From: CAYNSX01 sp964400165
Lineage (GTDB): Bacteria > Armatimonadota > Hebobacteria > CAYNSX01
Assembly: GCA_964400165.1 (NCBI GenBank)
Contig: CAYNSX010000025.1
Span: 1 to 37,633, forward strand
Reading direction: 5' to 3'
Length of the DNA: 37,633 nucleotides
Shown: positions 8,624 to 16,336 of the stretch, piece after piece
Layout: each line of letters starts with the position of its first letter
Position numbering within the stretch: position 1 is the first letter of the stretch
Notes under the pieces: model-generated
Databases searched by the model: none
What the model saw: only the letters and a program-made list of their open reading frames with translations
What the model was told of the DNA's origin: nothing
Position numbers and translations under genes: made by a program

Positions 8624-9592
8624 ATGACCAGCACGACAACGGCTCTCGCCTGGGGCGCCGGCGTGACGACCGCCCGCACGACGGCGGACGCCGTGGCGGA
8701 ACTCTCCGCCGCGGTCGGCGGGCGCGTCCGCGTCAATGTCCCGATGGGCGAACTGACCACGCTGCGCGTCGGCGGGCCGTGCGATGTCCTCATCGAGCCC
8801 TCCACCGACGCCGAGTTGCGCGCCGCCGTGCAGTGGTGCGCGCGCACCAACACCCCGATCAAGGTCATCGGCAACGGCAGCAACCTGCTCGCCGGCGACA
8901 AGGGCATCCGCGGCGCGGTCATCAAACTGGTCCCGAATTTCCGGGAGACGAAGTGGTTCGAGGGCGGCGTCATCGCCGGCGCCGGCGTGAAACTCGGCAA
9001 GCTGATTCACGACGCCGCCGAGCACCAGCTGTCGGGACTCGAGTCCGTGCTCGGCGTGCCCGGCACCGTCGGCGGCGCGCTGATTATGAATGCGGGCACC
9101 GATGTCGGTTCCATCGGCGAACTCGTCGAGGAACTCTACGCGCTCGACCGCCACCATCACGAACTGTTCACGCGCCCCTCGAAAGAAATGAAGTACGGCT
9201 ACCGCTCCTGCGCGCTGCGCGGGTCGGATGTTGTCATCACCGGCGTGAAGCTGCGCCTGGTGCCCGGTGACAAGGAAGAGATCTATTCGAAGATGCGGCG
9301 CCTCGGCGAGAAGCGCGCTTCGCGCCAGCCGCTCGGCAGTCCCACCGCCGGCTCGGTGTTCAAGAATCCCGAGGGCGGCCCGGCGGCGGGCAAATTGCTC
9401 GACCTCGCCGGCGCCAAAGGGAAGCGCATCGGCGGCGCCTATGTCTCGCGCAAGCACGCCAACTGGGTGATCAACGGCGGCGGCGCCACCGCCGCCGACC
9501 TGCGCACGCTGATGGACTGGATGCGCGAAGTCGTGCAGACCGTCCACGGTGTCGACCTCGAACCCGAAATCGAACTCTGCGGGGAGTGGTGA
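8624..9592 (+). CDS. murB: UDP-N-acetylenolpyruvoylglucosamine reductase
   Basis: MurB is a flavoenzyme that uses NADPH to reduce UDP-GlcNAc-enolpyruvate to UDP-MurNAc. The FAD-binding part includes LRVGGPCDVLIEP and GNGSNLLAGD. The VPGTVGGALIMNAG block, the KYGYRSCAL tyrosine/arginine segment, the catalytic serine in TAGSVFKNP and the C-terminal Glu in LEPEIEL are all present. At 322 residues with no type I insertion, it is type II. ATG 8624 lies just after the murC stop. The stop overlaps the ddl ATG as TGATG. Confidence 0.95.
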   Translation: MTSTTTALAWGAGVTTARTTADAVAELSAAVGGRVRVNVPMGELTTLRVGGPCDVLIEPSTDAELRAAVQWCARTNTPIKVIGNGSNLLAGDKGIRGAVIKLVPNFRETKWFEGGVIAGAGVKLGKLIHDAAEHQLSGLESVLGVPGTVGGALIMNAGTDVGSIGELVEELYALDRHHHELFTRPSKEMKYGYRSCALRGSDVVITGVKLRLVPGDKEEIYSKMRRLGEKRASRQPLGSPTAGSVFKNPEGGPAAGKLLDLAGAKGKRIGGAYVSRKHANWVINGGGATAADLRTLMDWMREVVQTVHGVDLEPEIELCGEW

Positions 9593-10686
9593 TGCCGGCG
9601 GGCCGCCGCCTGCGCGTCGGGGTGCTGTTCGGCGGGCGGTCGGGCGAGCATGAAATCTCCATCCTCTCCGCGCGGAGCGTCATCGAGTCGCTCGACCCGA
9701 AGAAGTATGAAGTCATCCCCCTCGCCATCACGAAGGATGGCCGCTGGCTGCCGCCGGGCAAGGCCCGCGCCGCGCTGGCGGCGCCCGTCGTGCCCGACGA
9801 CGCCGCCAACGGCGCTACCGCGCTCCTGCCCGCGCCCGGCGGCGGGGCGCTCGTGCAAGAGGTGAGCGGGCGCAACGGCCAGGCCATTGATGTGGTCTTC
9901 CCGGTTCTGCATGGCCCCTACGGCGAGGACGGCACGGTGCAGGGTCTGCTCGAACTGGCCGATGTGCCCTATGTCGGGTGCGGCGTGCTCGGCTCGGCGC
10001 TGGGGATGGACAAGGATGTGCAGAAGGTGGTGCTGCGGGCGCACGGCATCCGGGTGCCCGACTGGGTGACGGTGCGCCGCCACGAATGGGCGGCCGACCG
10101 CGACGCCTGCTTGCGGGCGGCGCAGGCGATCGGGTGTCCGTGCTTTGTGAAGCCCGCCAACCTCGGCTCCAGCATTGGCATCTCGAAAGTGACGCGCGGC
10201 GCCGACCTGCCCGCCGCGGTGGACGAGGCGCTACGCTGGGACGAGAAGGCGCTCATCGAAGACGCCGCGGAGAACCACCGCGAAATCGAATGCTCGGTGC
10301 TCGGCAACGATGACCCGCAGGCGTCGCTGCCTGGGGAAATCATCGCGCACCGCGCGTTCTATGATTATGATGCCAAGTATCACGATGATGCGACCGAACT
10401 GATCGTGCCCGCCGACCTGCCGCTCGCAATGATTGCGGAAGTGCAACGCACCGCCGTCGCCGCCTTCGCTGCGCTCGAAGGGCGCGGGATGGCGCGCGTG
10501 GACTTTCTGCTCGAACCCGGCGACCGCCTGTCGGTGTGCGAAATCAACACCATCCCCGGCTTCACCGCGATGAGCATGTACGCGCGCATGTGGGCGGCGA
10601 GCGGCCTGCCCTATCCCGCCCTGCTCGACCGCCTGATCGACCTCGCCCTGGAACGCCATGCCCAGCGAGCCGCACTCGCCCGCTAG
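9592..10686 (+). CDS. ddl: D-alanine:D-alanine ligase
   Basis: This ATP-grasp enzyme joins two D-Ala residues for MurF. It shows FGGRSGEHEISILSARSV, VFPVLHGPYGEDGTVQGLLE, FVKPANLGSSIGISKV and EINTIPGFTAMSMY. The FYDYDAKYHD segment carries the tyrosine typical of D-Ala-D-Ala enzymes rather than the D-lactate VanA type. ATG 9592 is preferred because GGGGAG (9581-9586) precedes it by a good distance; GTG 9586 and 9589 are in-frame alternatives. The last 29 nt overlap ftsQ. Confidence 0.95.
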   Translation: MPAGRRLRVGVLFGGRSGEHEISILSARSVIESLDPKKYEVIPLAITKDGRWLPPGKARAALAAPVVPDDAANGATALLPAPGGGALVQEVSGRNGQAIDVVFPVLHGPYGEDGTVQGLLELADVPYVGCGVLGSALGMDKDVQKVVLRAHGIRVPDWVTVRRHEWAADRDACLRAAQAIGCPCFVKPANLGSSIGISKVTRGADLPAAVDEALRWDEKALIEDAAENHREIECSVLGNDDPQASLPGEIIAHRAFYDYDAKYHDDATELIVPADLPLAMIAEVQRTAVAAFAALEGRGMARVDFLLEPGDRLSVCEINTIPGFTAMSMYARMWAASGLPYPALLDRLIDLALERHAQRAALAR

Positions 10687-11482
10687 TCTCCCGCCGGCGC
10701 CGCCACCGCGCTACACGCGCCGGCGGCGCCGCCTGACGCGCTGGGCGCGCATCGGCTGGCGGCTGGGCGTCGGCGCCGGTGTCACGCTGACGCTGCTCAT
10801 TGCCGGCGCGTGGGGGGCGTATGCCTTCTTGCACGGCGACCGCTTCCTCATCACCGATGTGGCGGTCTCCGGCGTGCTGCGCACGCCCGCTGACGCCGTG
10901 CAGCGCCTGACGCGCCCGGCGGAGGGGCAGAACCTGTGGGCGTATAACACCGGCGACCTGCGCCACCGCCTCGAAGGCCTGCCCTGGGTGGCGTCGGCGC
11001 GGGTGGCGCGGCAGATGCCGGGCACGCTCAAGGTCACGGTCACCGAACGCGTCCCGGCGGTGCTGGTCAGCACGGTGGACGGACTGCTCGGCGTCTCGGC
11101 GGCGGGCTGTGTGTTTCCCGAATCGGCGGCGGCAGCCGCGCAGGACCGCGTGCCGCGGGTGTACGGGGCGTTTCCCATCCGTTACGCGCCCGGGCGGCCA
11201 GTGCAATCGCCCGAGGTACAGGCGTGTTTGCGCGCAGCCGACGCGCTGCATCGCGCGCAGTTGACGGTCGCGGAACTGCGTGTGGACGGCGAAAACTTGA
11301 CGGTGCTGCTGGCGTCGGGGACAATGCTCGCGTTCGGGCGGGCCACGGAACTCGAAGCCAAGGCGGTGCGTGCGCGTGTCACGCTGGATGAATTGCATCA
11401 CCGGGGCGAGGCGGCGCAACTCGTCGACCTCCGCTTCCCCGACGCCGCCGCGTGGACTCCCCGCGCGGCCCGTCCGCGTTAA
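10658..11482 (+). CDS. ftsQ: Cell division protein FtsQ/DivIB
   Basis: This is a bitopic divisome protein. A basic, proline-rich cytoplasmic tail (residues 1-32) is followed by one membrane helix at about 33-56. A POTRA-like domain comes next (FLITDVAVSGVLRTPADAV, then an Asn-Leu-Trp-Ala-Tyr segment and LEGLPWVASARVARQMPG), and the FtsQ domain follows (LKVTVTERVPAVLV). It links early and late division proteins outside the membrane. Length (274 aa) and the position between ddl and the DUF881/sbp/ftsA genes agree with the call. The N-terminal 29 nt overlap ddl. Confidence 0.9.
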   Translation: MPSEPHSPASLPPAPPPRYTRRRRRLTRWARIGWRLGVGAGVTLTLLIAGAWGAYAFLHGDRFLITDVAVSGVLRTPADAVQRLTRPAEGQNLWAYNTGDLRHRLEGLPWVASARVARQMPGTLKVTVTERVPAVLVSTVDGLLGVSAAGCVFPESAAAAAQDRVPRVYGAFPIRYAPGRPVQSPEVQACLRAADALHRAQLTVAELRVDGENLTVLLASGTMLAFGRATELEAKAVRARVTLDELHHRGEAAQLVDLRFPDAAAWTPRAARPR

Positions 11483-11534
11483 CCGACTCTCCGCGCGCCG
11501 GCGCGACGCCGGCCGTTCGCTCGGCGATGGCCTG

Positions 11535-12260
11535 GTGTCCCTCACCTTGGTGGCACTGTTGCTCGGCTTGATGGCGGGGCTGCTCGCCGCCAGCCGGCAA
11601 GGCACCGCCGCCGCGCCGCAGCCGCTCGGCGCCTATCGCCGCCCGACCGAACTCGCCAACCTCTACGGCCAGGCGCAAGCGCAACTGTCGGAGCAACAGA
11701 AGGAAATCACCGACCTGCGCCAGCGCGTGACCGATTACGAAACGGCGGCGGGCGCCCGCTCGAATACGACGCAAGTGATGACGGAGCAATTGGCGCAACA
11801 CCGAGCGGAACTGGGGCTGGTCGCATTGCACGGCCCGGGCATCGTGCTGACCCTCGACGACTCGTCCTTGCGCGGCCGTCCCGAGGGCGTCGAACTCGCG
11901 CCGCTGCTCGTCAACCAGACCGACCTGGTGATGATCATCAATGAATTGTGGACCGCGGGCGCCGAGGCCGTCGCCATCAACGACGAAGCCATCGGGCCGC
12001 GCCCCTCCATCAAGCAGAGCGGGCCGATGATTTATTGCAACAACTCGCCGATCACTTCGCCGTTTCGCATCGTCGCGCTCGGCGACGGCGAGAAATTGCG
12101 CACCAATCTCGAATTCCCCGGCGGCATCCTTGAACAGTTGCGCAGTCTCGGGCAGACGGTGACGCTGGAAGTCGGACGCGACCTCACCGTCCCGGCGCTG
12201 CGCCTGACGCCGAAACTCGACTTCGCCCGGCCGGTGACTGAACCGGGGTCGGGCCGGTGA
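11535..12260 (+). CDS. DUF881 family membrane-anchored protein (YlxW-like)
   Basis: The product has an N-terminal membrane helix (SLTLVALLLGLMAGLLAASR), a coiled-coil (LYGQAQAQLSEQQKEITDLR and on) and a C-terminal DUF881 domain with LHGPGIVLTLDDSS, NELWTAGAEAVAINDE and IYCNNSPITSPFRIVALG. The molecular role of the family is unknown. In Firmicutes a homologue (ylxW) sits between divIB and ftsA, as here. The start is doubtful: no ATG, GTG or TTG lies in frame between 11388, which would overlap ftsQ by 95 nt, and GTG 11535. The intervening codons encode an Arg-rich stretch that would suit an inside anchor, so a rarer start codon is possible. Confidence 0.85.
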   Translation: MSLTLVALLLGLMAGLLAASRQGTAAAPQPLGAYRRPTELANLYGQAQAQLSEQQKEITDLRQRVTDYETAAGARSNTTQVMTEQLAQHRAELGLVALHGPGIVLTLDDSSLRGRPEGVELAPLLVNQTDLVMIINELWTAGAEAVAINDEAIGPRPSIKQSGPMIYCNNSPITSPFRIVALGDGEKLRTNLEFPGGILEQLRSLGQTVTLEVGRDLTVPALRLTPKLDFARPVTEPGSGR

Positions 12261-12598
12261 TCTTCCCGCTCATCGCCATCGTGCTCGGCGTCCTGATCGG
12301 TGTCGCCTTTGGCGTGCATCTGCCCCCGGTGTCGCTCGACTATGTGGCGCTGGCGATGCTGGCCGGCCTGGATGCGCTCGTCGGCGGCTGGCGCGCCCGC
12401 CAGGAAGGCAAGTTCGACGAAGCGGTGTTCCTCACCGGCGTCCTGATGAACACCTCCATCGCCGTCGCACTGGTCTACGCGGGCGATGTCCTGCAAATCA
12501 ACCTGTACATCGCCGCGGTCGTGGCGTTCGGGCTGCGCATTTTCACGAACCTCGGCGTCATCCGGCGGCACTGGCTCGGCCGCGCGGGGCACCCATAA
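12257..12598 (+). CDS. sbp: Small basic membrane protein Sbp (DUF1290)
   Basis: This 113-residue protein has three hydrophobic segments and the family pattern LGVLIGVAFG, LDALVGGWRARQEGKFDE, then NLYIAAVVAFGLRIFTNLGV near the end. That arrangement matches Sbp of Firmicutes, which lies between ylxW and ftsA. Its function is unknown; the cluster suggests a division or envelope role. GTG 12257 overlaps the stop of the DUF881 gene (GTGA), and the stop is 1 nt before the ftsA ATG. Confidence 0.88.
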   Translation: MIFPLIAIVLGVLIGVAFGVHLPPVSLDYVALAMLAGLDALVGGWRARQEGKFDEAVFLTGVLMNTSIAVALVYAGDVLQINLYIAAVVAFGLRIFTNLGVIRRHWLGRAGHP

Positions 12599-12599
12599 G

Positions 12600-13835
12600 A
12601 TGCACGGCCACACCTTCCTCGGCCTCGACCTCGGCACGACGAAAGTCTGCGGCGTCGTCGGCCGCGTCAGCGGGCGCTACTGCGACTGTCTCGCTGCCGC
12701 GACGGCGCCGAGCCGCGGCCTGCAGCGCGGGATGGTGTCGGACATCGCCGAGACCGCGCAGAGCATTCGCGAAGTGACGGCGCGCTTGCAGCGCTCTGTC
12801 GGCGTGCAACTGGGACCGGCGTGGGTCGGCGTCACCGGCGCCCATCTGGCGGGCAAGACGGTGCGCGGCGCGGTGTGCGTCGCCAAGCCGTTGCGCGGCG
12901 TCACCTTCGAGGACATCCAGCGCGCGCTCGCCAAGGCCGACCGCGAAGTCATGCTGCCGCCCGACCGCGAAATTGTGCACAGTCTGCCGCGCGGCTTCCG
13001 GCTCGACGGCCTCGCCGGCGTCGCCAATCCCACCGGCATGGCCGGGCAGCACCTCGAAGTCGAGACGCACATCGTCTCGGCCCCGACCGCGGCGCTGCAG
13101 AATGTCGAGCGCGCCTTCGAGCGCGCCGAGGTTGTCATCGCCGATATTGTTGCCGGGCCGGTGGCCACCGGCCGCGCCATCCTGGCGCCCGATGAGCAGG
13201 ACCTCGGCGTTGCCGTCCTCGATATCGGCGGCGGCACCACCGACATCGCCGTCTTCGAGCGCGGCTCCGTCTGTTTCACGGCGGCGGTGCCCGTCGCCGG
13301 CGATCACATCACCCGCGACCTGGCCGTCGGCCTGCGCGTGGCGGTCGAAGAGGCGGAGCGCATCAAGGTGACGCAAGGGGCCGCGTGCGCCGCGCGGGTC
13401 GCGGCGGACGAGGAACTGCCCCTGCGCACCGCCGGCATCGGCGATTTGCGCGTCGTGGCGCGCCGCAGCGTCGCCGAGATCATCGAGGCGCGCGTCGAGG
13501 AAATCCTCGACCTCGCCTTCCGGCAATTGGTGGACGCCGAACCGCGCCCCCGCATCCCCGCCGGGCTGGTGCTGACCGGCGGCGCCGCACTGCTTCCGGG
13601 CATCCTCGAACTCGCCGAGCAGCGCTTCGGCCTGCCCGCCCGGCTGGGCACGCCGCGCGTCGCCGGCGCCTTCGGCTCGGTCGTGGACAGCCCCGTCTAT
13701 GCGACCGCGGTGGGGCTGGTGGCGTTTGCCGACGAAGTCGACGGACGCGCCCGCGCCCCGCGCCCGCACGGCGTCGAAACCGCCATCCATGCGATGCGGG
13801 CGTGGTGGCGCTCGCTCGTGCCGTGGGGGTCGTGA
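12600..13835 (+). CDS. ftsA: Cell division protein FtsA
   Basis: FtsA is an actin-fold ATPase that anchors FtsZ to the membrane. Phosphate-binding loop 1 is GLDLGTTKVCGVVG at the N-terminus and loop 2 is AVLDIGGGTTDIAVF. The 1C (SHS2-like) domain covers roughly residues 85-165. VLTGGAALLPGI is the adenosine motif. The C-terminus ends in an amphipathic segment, AIHAMRAWWRSLVPWGS, as expected for the membrane-targeting helix. At 411 residues it is complete. The usual neighbour ftsZ does not follow; a DUF6504-like gene and murG do. Confidence 0.92.
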   Translation: MHGHTFLGLDLGTTKVCGVVGRVSGRYCDCLAAATAPSRGLQRGMVSDIAETAQSIREVTARLQRSVGVQLGPAWVGVTGAHLAGKTVRGAVCVAKPLRGVTFEDIQRALAKADREVMLPPDREIVHSLPRGFRLDGLAGVANPTGMAGQHLEVETHIVSAPTAALQNVERAFERAEVVIADIVAGPVATGRAILAPDEQDLGVAVLDIGGGTTDIAVFERGSVCFTAAVPVAGDHITRDLAVGLRVAVEEAERIKVTQGAACAARVAADEELPLRTAGIGDLRVVARRSVAEIIEARVEEILDLAFRQLVDAEPRPRIPAGLVLTGGAALLPGILELAEQRFGLPARLGTPRVAGAFGSVVDSPVYATAVGLVAFADEVDGRARAPRPHGVETAIHAMRAWWRSLVPWGS

Positions 13836-14134
13836 GCGACCCGCCCGGCGGCGAGTTTCTCGGGGTCGAGGTCGAAGTCGCCTTTGCGAAGAAGTCCGGG
13901 CCCCCGACTGGGTTCGTCCGCGGCCAGGAAACCGTTCCCATCACCCGCGTGCTGTCGTCGTGGACGGACACCGGATGGGGCGGCCTGCCGTCGCAAGCGC
14001 GCCGCTGGTGGTTGAAGCGCCGCCGCACCTATTACCTTGTCGACACACCGCAGGGGGTGTTCGAGCTCTATCACGACCGCGGCGGCCGGCAGGAGCGCTG
14101 GATGCTCGTGCGTCGTGTCGAGGGGATGCCGTGA
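13832..14134 (+). CDS. Small conserved protein, DUF6504-like
   Basis: The 100-residue product has a central VPITRVLSSWTDTGW, then RRTYYLVDTPQGVFELYHDR and WMLVRRVEG. This order (bent sheet with R-x-V-L-x-x-W, then Y-x-V and E-L-x-x-D, ending W-x-L-x-R) resembles small DUF6504 proteins as I recall them; the match is from memory. No catalytic motif or membrane segment is seen, and the function is unknown. It is tightly embedded: GTG 13832 overlaps the ftsA stop and its own stop overlaps the murG GTG, so it must be translated with division genes. Confidence 0.7.
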   Translation: MSDPPGGEFLGVEVEVAFAKKSGPPTGFVRGQETVPITRVLSSWTDTGWGGLPSQARRWWLKRRRTYYLVDTPQGVFELYHDRGGRQERWMLVRRVEGMP

Positions 14135-15339
14135 GCGCCGCGCCTCGCATCGTGCTGGTGAGCGGCGGCACCGGCGGGCACCTGTTCCCGGCGCTCGCGG
14201 TGGGCGAGGCCATCGTTGCCGAATACCCCGATTCTCACATCACGGTCATCAGCCCCGAGGGCCGCACCGACCACGATGCCATCGCGCCCTATCGCTTCCG
14301 CGTCCTGACGCTGCGCGTGCGCGGCCTAGCCTCCGGCGCGCGCTGGTATCACCGGGTGCAAAGCGTGTTCGAATTAGCGGTGGGGAAGCCCGTGCGCGCC
14401 GCCAAGCGGCTGTTGCAGCGCGAGCGGCCGGAAGTGGTCTTCGCCACCGGCGGCTATGCGGCGGGGCCGGTGCTGGTGGCGGCGAAGCGGCTCGGCATCC
14501 CCAGCGTCCTGTTTGATATGAACTGCCCCGTCGGCCTGGCGACGCGCTGGGCCGCCGGATTCGCCACGGTGGTGGCGCTGGGCAGCAGCGACTGCGAGGC
14601 CGGCCTGACCCGCCCGCGCTGGCGGCTGCCTGGATCGACCTGGCCTCCGCAGATCGAAATCACCGGCACGCCGGTGCGTCGCGCGGTGCTGGATGCGGAC
14701 CGCGACGCGGCCCGCCGCGCGCTCGGCGTGCCCGACGGCGCGCTGGCGCTCGTCGTCACCAGCGGGACGCTCGGCGCCCGGCCGGTGAATGAGGCGGTCG
14801 CCGGCGCGTTGCCGCTGCTCGCCGCCGACGAGTCGCTGCGTTCGCGGTTGTGGGTCTTGCACCTGACCGGCACGCGCAACGCCGTCGCCCTGGCGCCCGA
14901 GCGCGTGCAGCGCCTCGGCCTCAACTACCGCGCCGAGCCATTCAAACGCGAGGTGGCGCAGGCGTTCGCCGCCGCGGACCTGGTCGTCACGCGCGCCGGT
15001 GGGTCTGTGCTCGCCGAACTCACCGGGCGCGGGTTGCCCGCCATCGTCATTCCCTGGGCCGGTTCACCGGCCGATCACCAGGAGGGCAATGCGCGCCGAC
15101 TCGAATCCCGCGAGGCCGCGGTCGTTCTGCGCGAACCGGACCTCACCGCCGACCGCCTCGCCGGCGCCATTCGCACCCTCTGTACGGACGACCGCCGGCG
15201 CACCGACCTCGCGGCGCGCGCCCGCGCCGCCGGCGTCCCCGACGCCGCGCAGCGGGTGGCGTCGCTGGTGCTGGCCTTGCGAGGGACGGACGCGCGCCGT
15301 AGGATGCGCTCCGGCTCTCATCCTTCACCCGGGGAGTGA
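14131..15339 (+). CDS. murG: UDP-GlcNAc:undecaprenyl-PP-MurNAc-pentapeptide GlcNAc transferase
   Basis: MurG converts lipid I to lipid II at the cytoplasmic face of the membrane. The N-terminal loop SGGTGGHLFPALAVGEAI is the hallmark. VFATGGYAAGPVLVAAKRLG, ITGTPVRR and RAGGSVLAELTGRGLPAIVI followed by DHQEGNA are the acceptor-binding, hinge and UDP-GlcNAc-binding blocks of this GT28 enzyme. At 402 residues it is somewhat longer than usual because of a short Arg-rich tail. It is placed after ftsA instead of next to ftsW. GTG 14131 overlaps the preceding stop (GTGA). Confidence 0.93.
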   Translation: MSAAPRIVLVSGGTGGHLFPALAVGEAIVAEYPDSHITVISPEGRTDHDAIAPYRFRVLTLRVRGLASGARWYHRVQSVFELAVGKPVRAAKRLLQRERPEVVFATGGYAAGPVLVAAKRLGIPSVLFDMNCPVGLATRWAAGFATVVALGSSDCEAGLTRPRWRLPGSTWPPQIEITGTPVRRAVLDADRDAARRALGVPDGALALVVTSGTLGARPVNEAVAGALPLLAADESLRSRLWVLHLTGTRNAVALAPERVQRLGLNYRAEPFKREVAQAFAAADLVVTRAGGSVLAELTGRGLPAIVIPWAGSPADHQEGNARRLESREAAVVLREPDLTADRLAGAIRTLCTDDRRRTDLAARARAAGVPDAAQRVASLVLALRGTDARRRMRSGSHPSPGE

Positions 15340-15343
15340 TCGA

Positions 15344-15814
15344 TTGACCGCTCGTGACATCATGACCAGTCAGGTAATGACGCTGCCGCCCGCGACGGCG
15401 GTCGGCGTCGTGGCGAAAGAGTTGGCGTCGCGCAATTTCAGCGGCATCCCCATCGTGGACGGCGGCAAGGTCGTCGGCATCGTGACCGAGGCCGACCTGG
15501 TCAAGCGCGTCGCCCGGCAAGGCGCCCCGCGGCCCATTAGCTTCACTATGCGCGACGGGTTCCTGTTCCTCGCCGACCACCAGCGGTCGAGTTCCGAACT
15601 CGGGAAAATTTTAGGGCAGCCGGTCTCGACGATTATGAGTTCGCCGGTGGTCGCCGTGTCGCCCGAGGCCGGCCTCGATGAAATCGCCACCGTGATGACC
15701 GAGCGGAAAATCAACCGGGTGGTCGTGGTCGAAGGCAGCAAACTGGTCGGCATCGTCACCCGCGCCAACTTGGTGAAAGCCTTCGCCAAAGAAGCCGACA
15801 AAATCCCCGCCTAG
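15344..15814 (+). CDS. Two-CBS-domain protein
   Basis: The 156-residue protein consists of two CBS modules: TARDIMTSQVMTLPP to GIVTEADLVKRV, and VSTIMSSPVVAVSP to GIVTRANLVKAF. CBS pairs bind adenine nucleotides and often act as energy or ligand sensors; no effector domain is attached. TTG 15344 is the likely start: GGGGAG (15331-15336) lies 7 nt before it, and the next in-frame ATG (15362) would cut into the first CBS strand. It is the last gene of the + strand cluster, 4 nt after murG. A role in controlling cell wall synthesis is only a guess from position. Confidence 0.82.
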   Translation: MTARDIMTSQVMTLPPATAVGVVAKELASRNFSGIPIVDGGKVVGIVTEADLVKRVARQGAPRPISFTMRDGFLFLADHQRSSSELGKILGQPVSTIMSSPVVAVSPEAGLDEIATVMTERKINRVVVVEGSKLVGIVTRANLVKAFAKEADKIPA

Positions 15815-15866
15815 CCCGCTATCGGCGCAGACGATTTCTCACTTATTGCACTCGGTGGATGGTAGT

Positions 15867-15891
15867 CCCCTCTCCATTCTATGGAGAGGGG
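15867..15891. repeat. CCCCTCTCC palindromic repeat
   Basis: A perfect 11-bp stem (CCCCTCTCCAT / ATGGAGAGGGG) with a TCT loop lies after the CBS gene and is followed by GGGGGTGAGGG. The same core recurs at 26691-26712 and 26742-26766, so it belongs to a dispersed intergenic repeat family. It could double as a transcription end for the + strand cluster, though no T-run follows. Confidence 0.75.
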
Positions 15892-15932
15892 TACGCGAAG
15901 CGGGGGTGAGGGAGTCCGATCCTTCAGTCACC

Positions 15933-15949
15933 GCAGGCCTCTGGCCTGC
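15933..15949. terminator. Hairpin between convergent genes
   Basis: GCAGGCC-TCT-GGCCTGC forms a 7-bp stem, extended by TCAC/GTGA outside. It lies between the convergent CBS and HMA genes. There is no clear T-run in either direction, so termination is only suggested. Confidence 0.35.
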
Positions 15950-15959
15950 TCAGTGAGTC

Positions 15960-16220
15960 TTACGCGTTGACGACCGTCGCCGTGAACCCCGCCTCCGTCA
16001 CCGCACGCAACAGCGCCTCGCGCAGCGCCGCGACATCGGCGGCGCGGACAACGGCCTTCTTTTCATCGAGCGAGACGCTGGCCGATTGCACCCCCGCGAC
16101 GCCTTGCAGCGCCCGCGTCACGCTGTTGACGCACCCGCCGCAGGTCATCCCCTCGACCCGCAGCACGATGTCCTCGCCGCCGCGTTCCGCCTTCTTCTTG
16201 AAGCCGTCAAACAGCCCCAT
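15960..16220 (-). CDS. Heavy-metal-associated (HMA) domain protein, copper chaperone-like
   Basis: The 86-residue protein starts with a short basic segment (MGLFDGFKKKAERGG). An HMA domain follows with GMTCGGC at about residues 24-30, the two cysteines that bind Cu(I) or a similar soft metal. The rest follows the family fold (VAGVQSASVSLDEKKAVV and AVTEAGF). CopZ/Atx1-type chaperones pass copper to P-type ATPases; no ATPase gene is nearby. ATG 16220 is chosen because GGGGAGGA precedes it on the minus strand. The basic N-terminal extension is unusual for CopZ. Confidence 0.85.
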   Translation of the reverse strand: MGLFDGFKKKAERGGEDIVLRVEGMTCGGCVNSVTRALQGVAGVQSASVSLDEKKAVVRAADVAALREALLRAVTEAGFTATVVNA

Positions 16221-16248
16221 CGCAGTCCTCCCCTCTAAGATGCTCCGC

Positions 16249-16257
16249 ATTGTACCA
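16249..16257 (-). promoter_or_regulatory. Extended -10 promoter of the HMA gene
   Basis: On the minus strand this reads TGGTACAAT, an extended -10 element 28 nt upstream of the ATG. Two direct copies of CGTGACACC (16276-16284 and 16290-16298, 14 bp apart) lie at and above the -35 position and could be an activator site. Confidence 0.5.
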
Positions 16258-16301
16258 ACACCCGCCGCCGTTTCTCGTGACACCTTTCCCGTGACACCCG
16301 C

Positions 16302-16336
16302 AAAAAAGAGGGCGCGATCCGGAGGGACCGCGCCCT
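16302..16336 (-). terminator. Orphan intrinsic terminator (minus strand)
   Basis: Read on the minus strand, a 12-bp stem (AGGGCGCGGTCC with GGATCGCGCCCT, one G-T pair, loop CTCC) is followed by C and six Ts. This is a strong intrinsic terminator. No minus-strand protein gene lies upstream of it, so it either ends a small RNA or attenuates a longer transcript before the HMA gene. Confidence 0.7.

Noticed and set aside
9592..10686. VanA-type D-Ala-D-Lac ligase
   Set aside because: The Tyr-containing segment before KYHD and the position in the wall cluster fit an ordinary Ddl.
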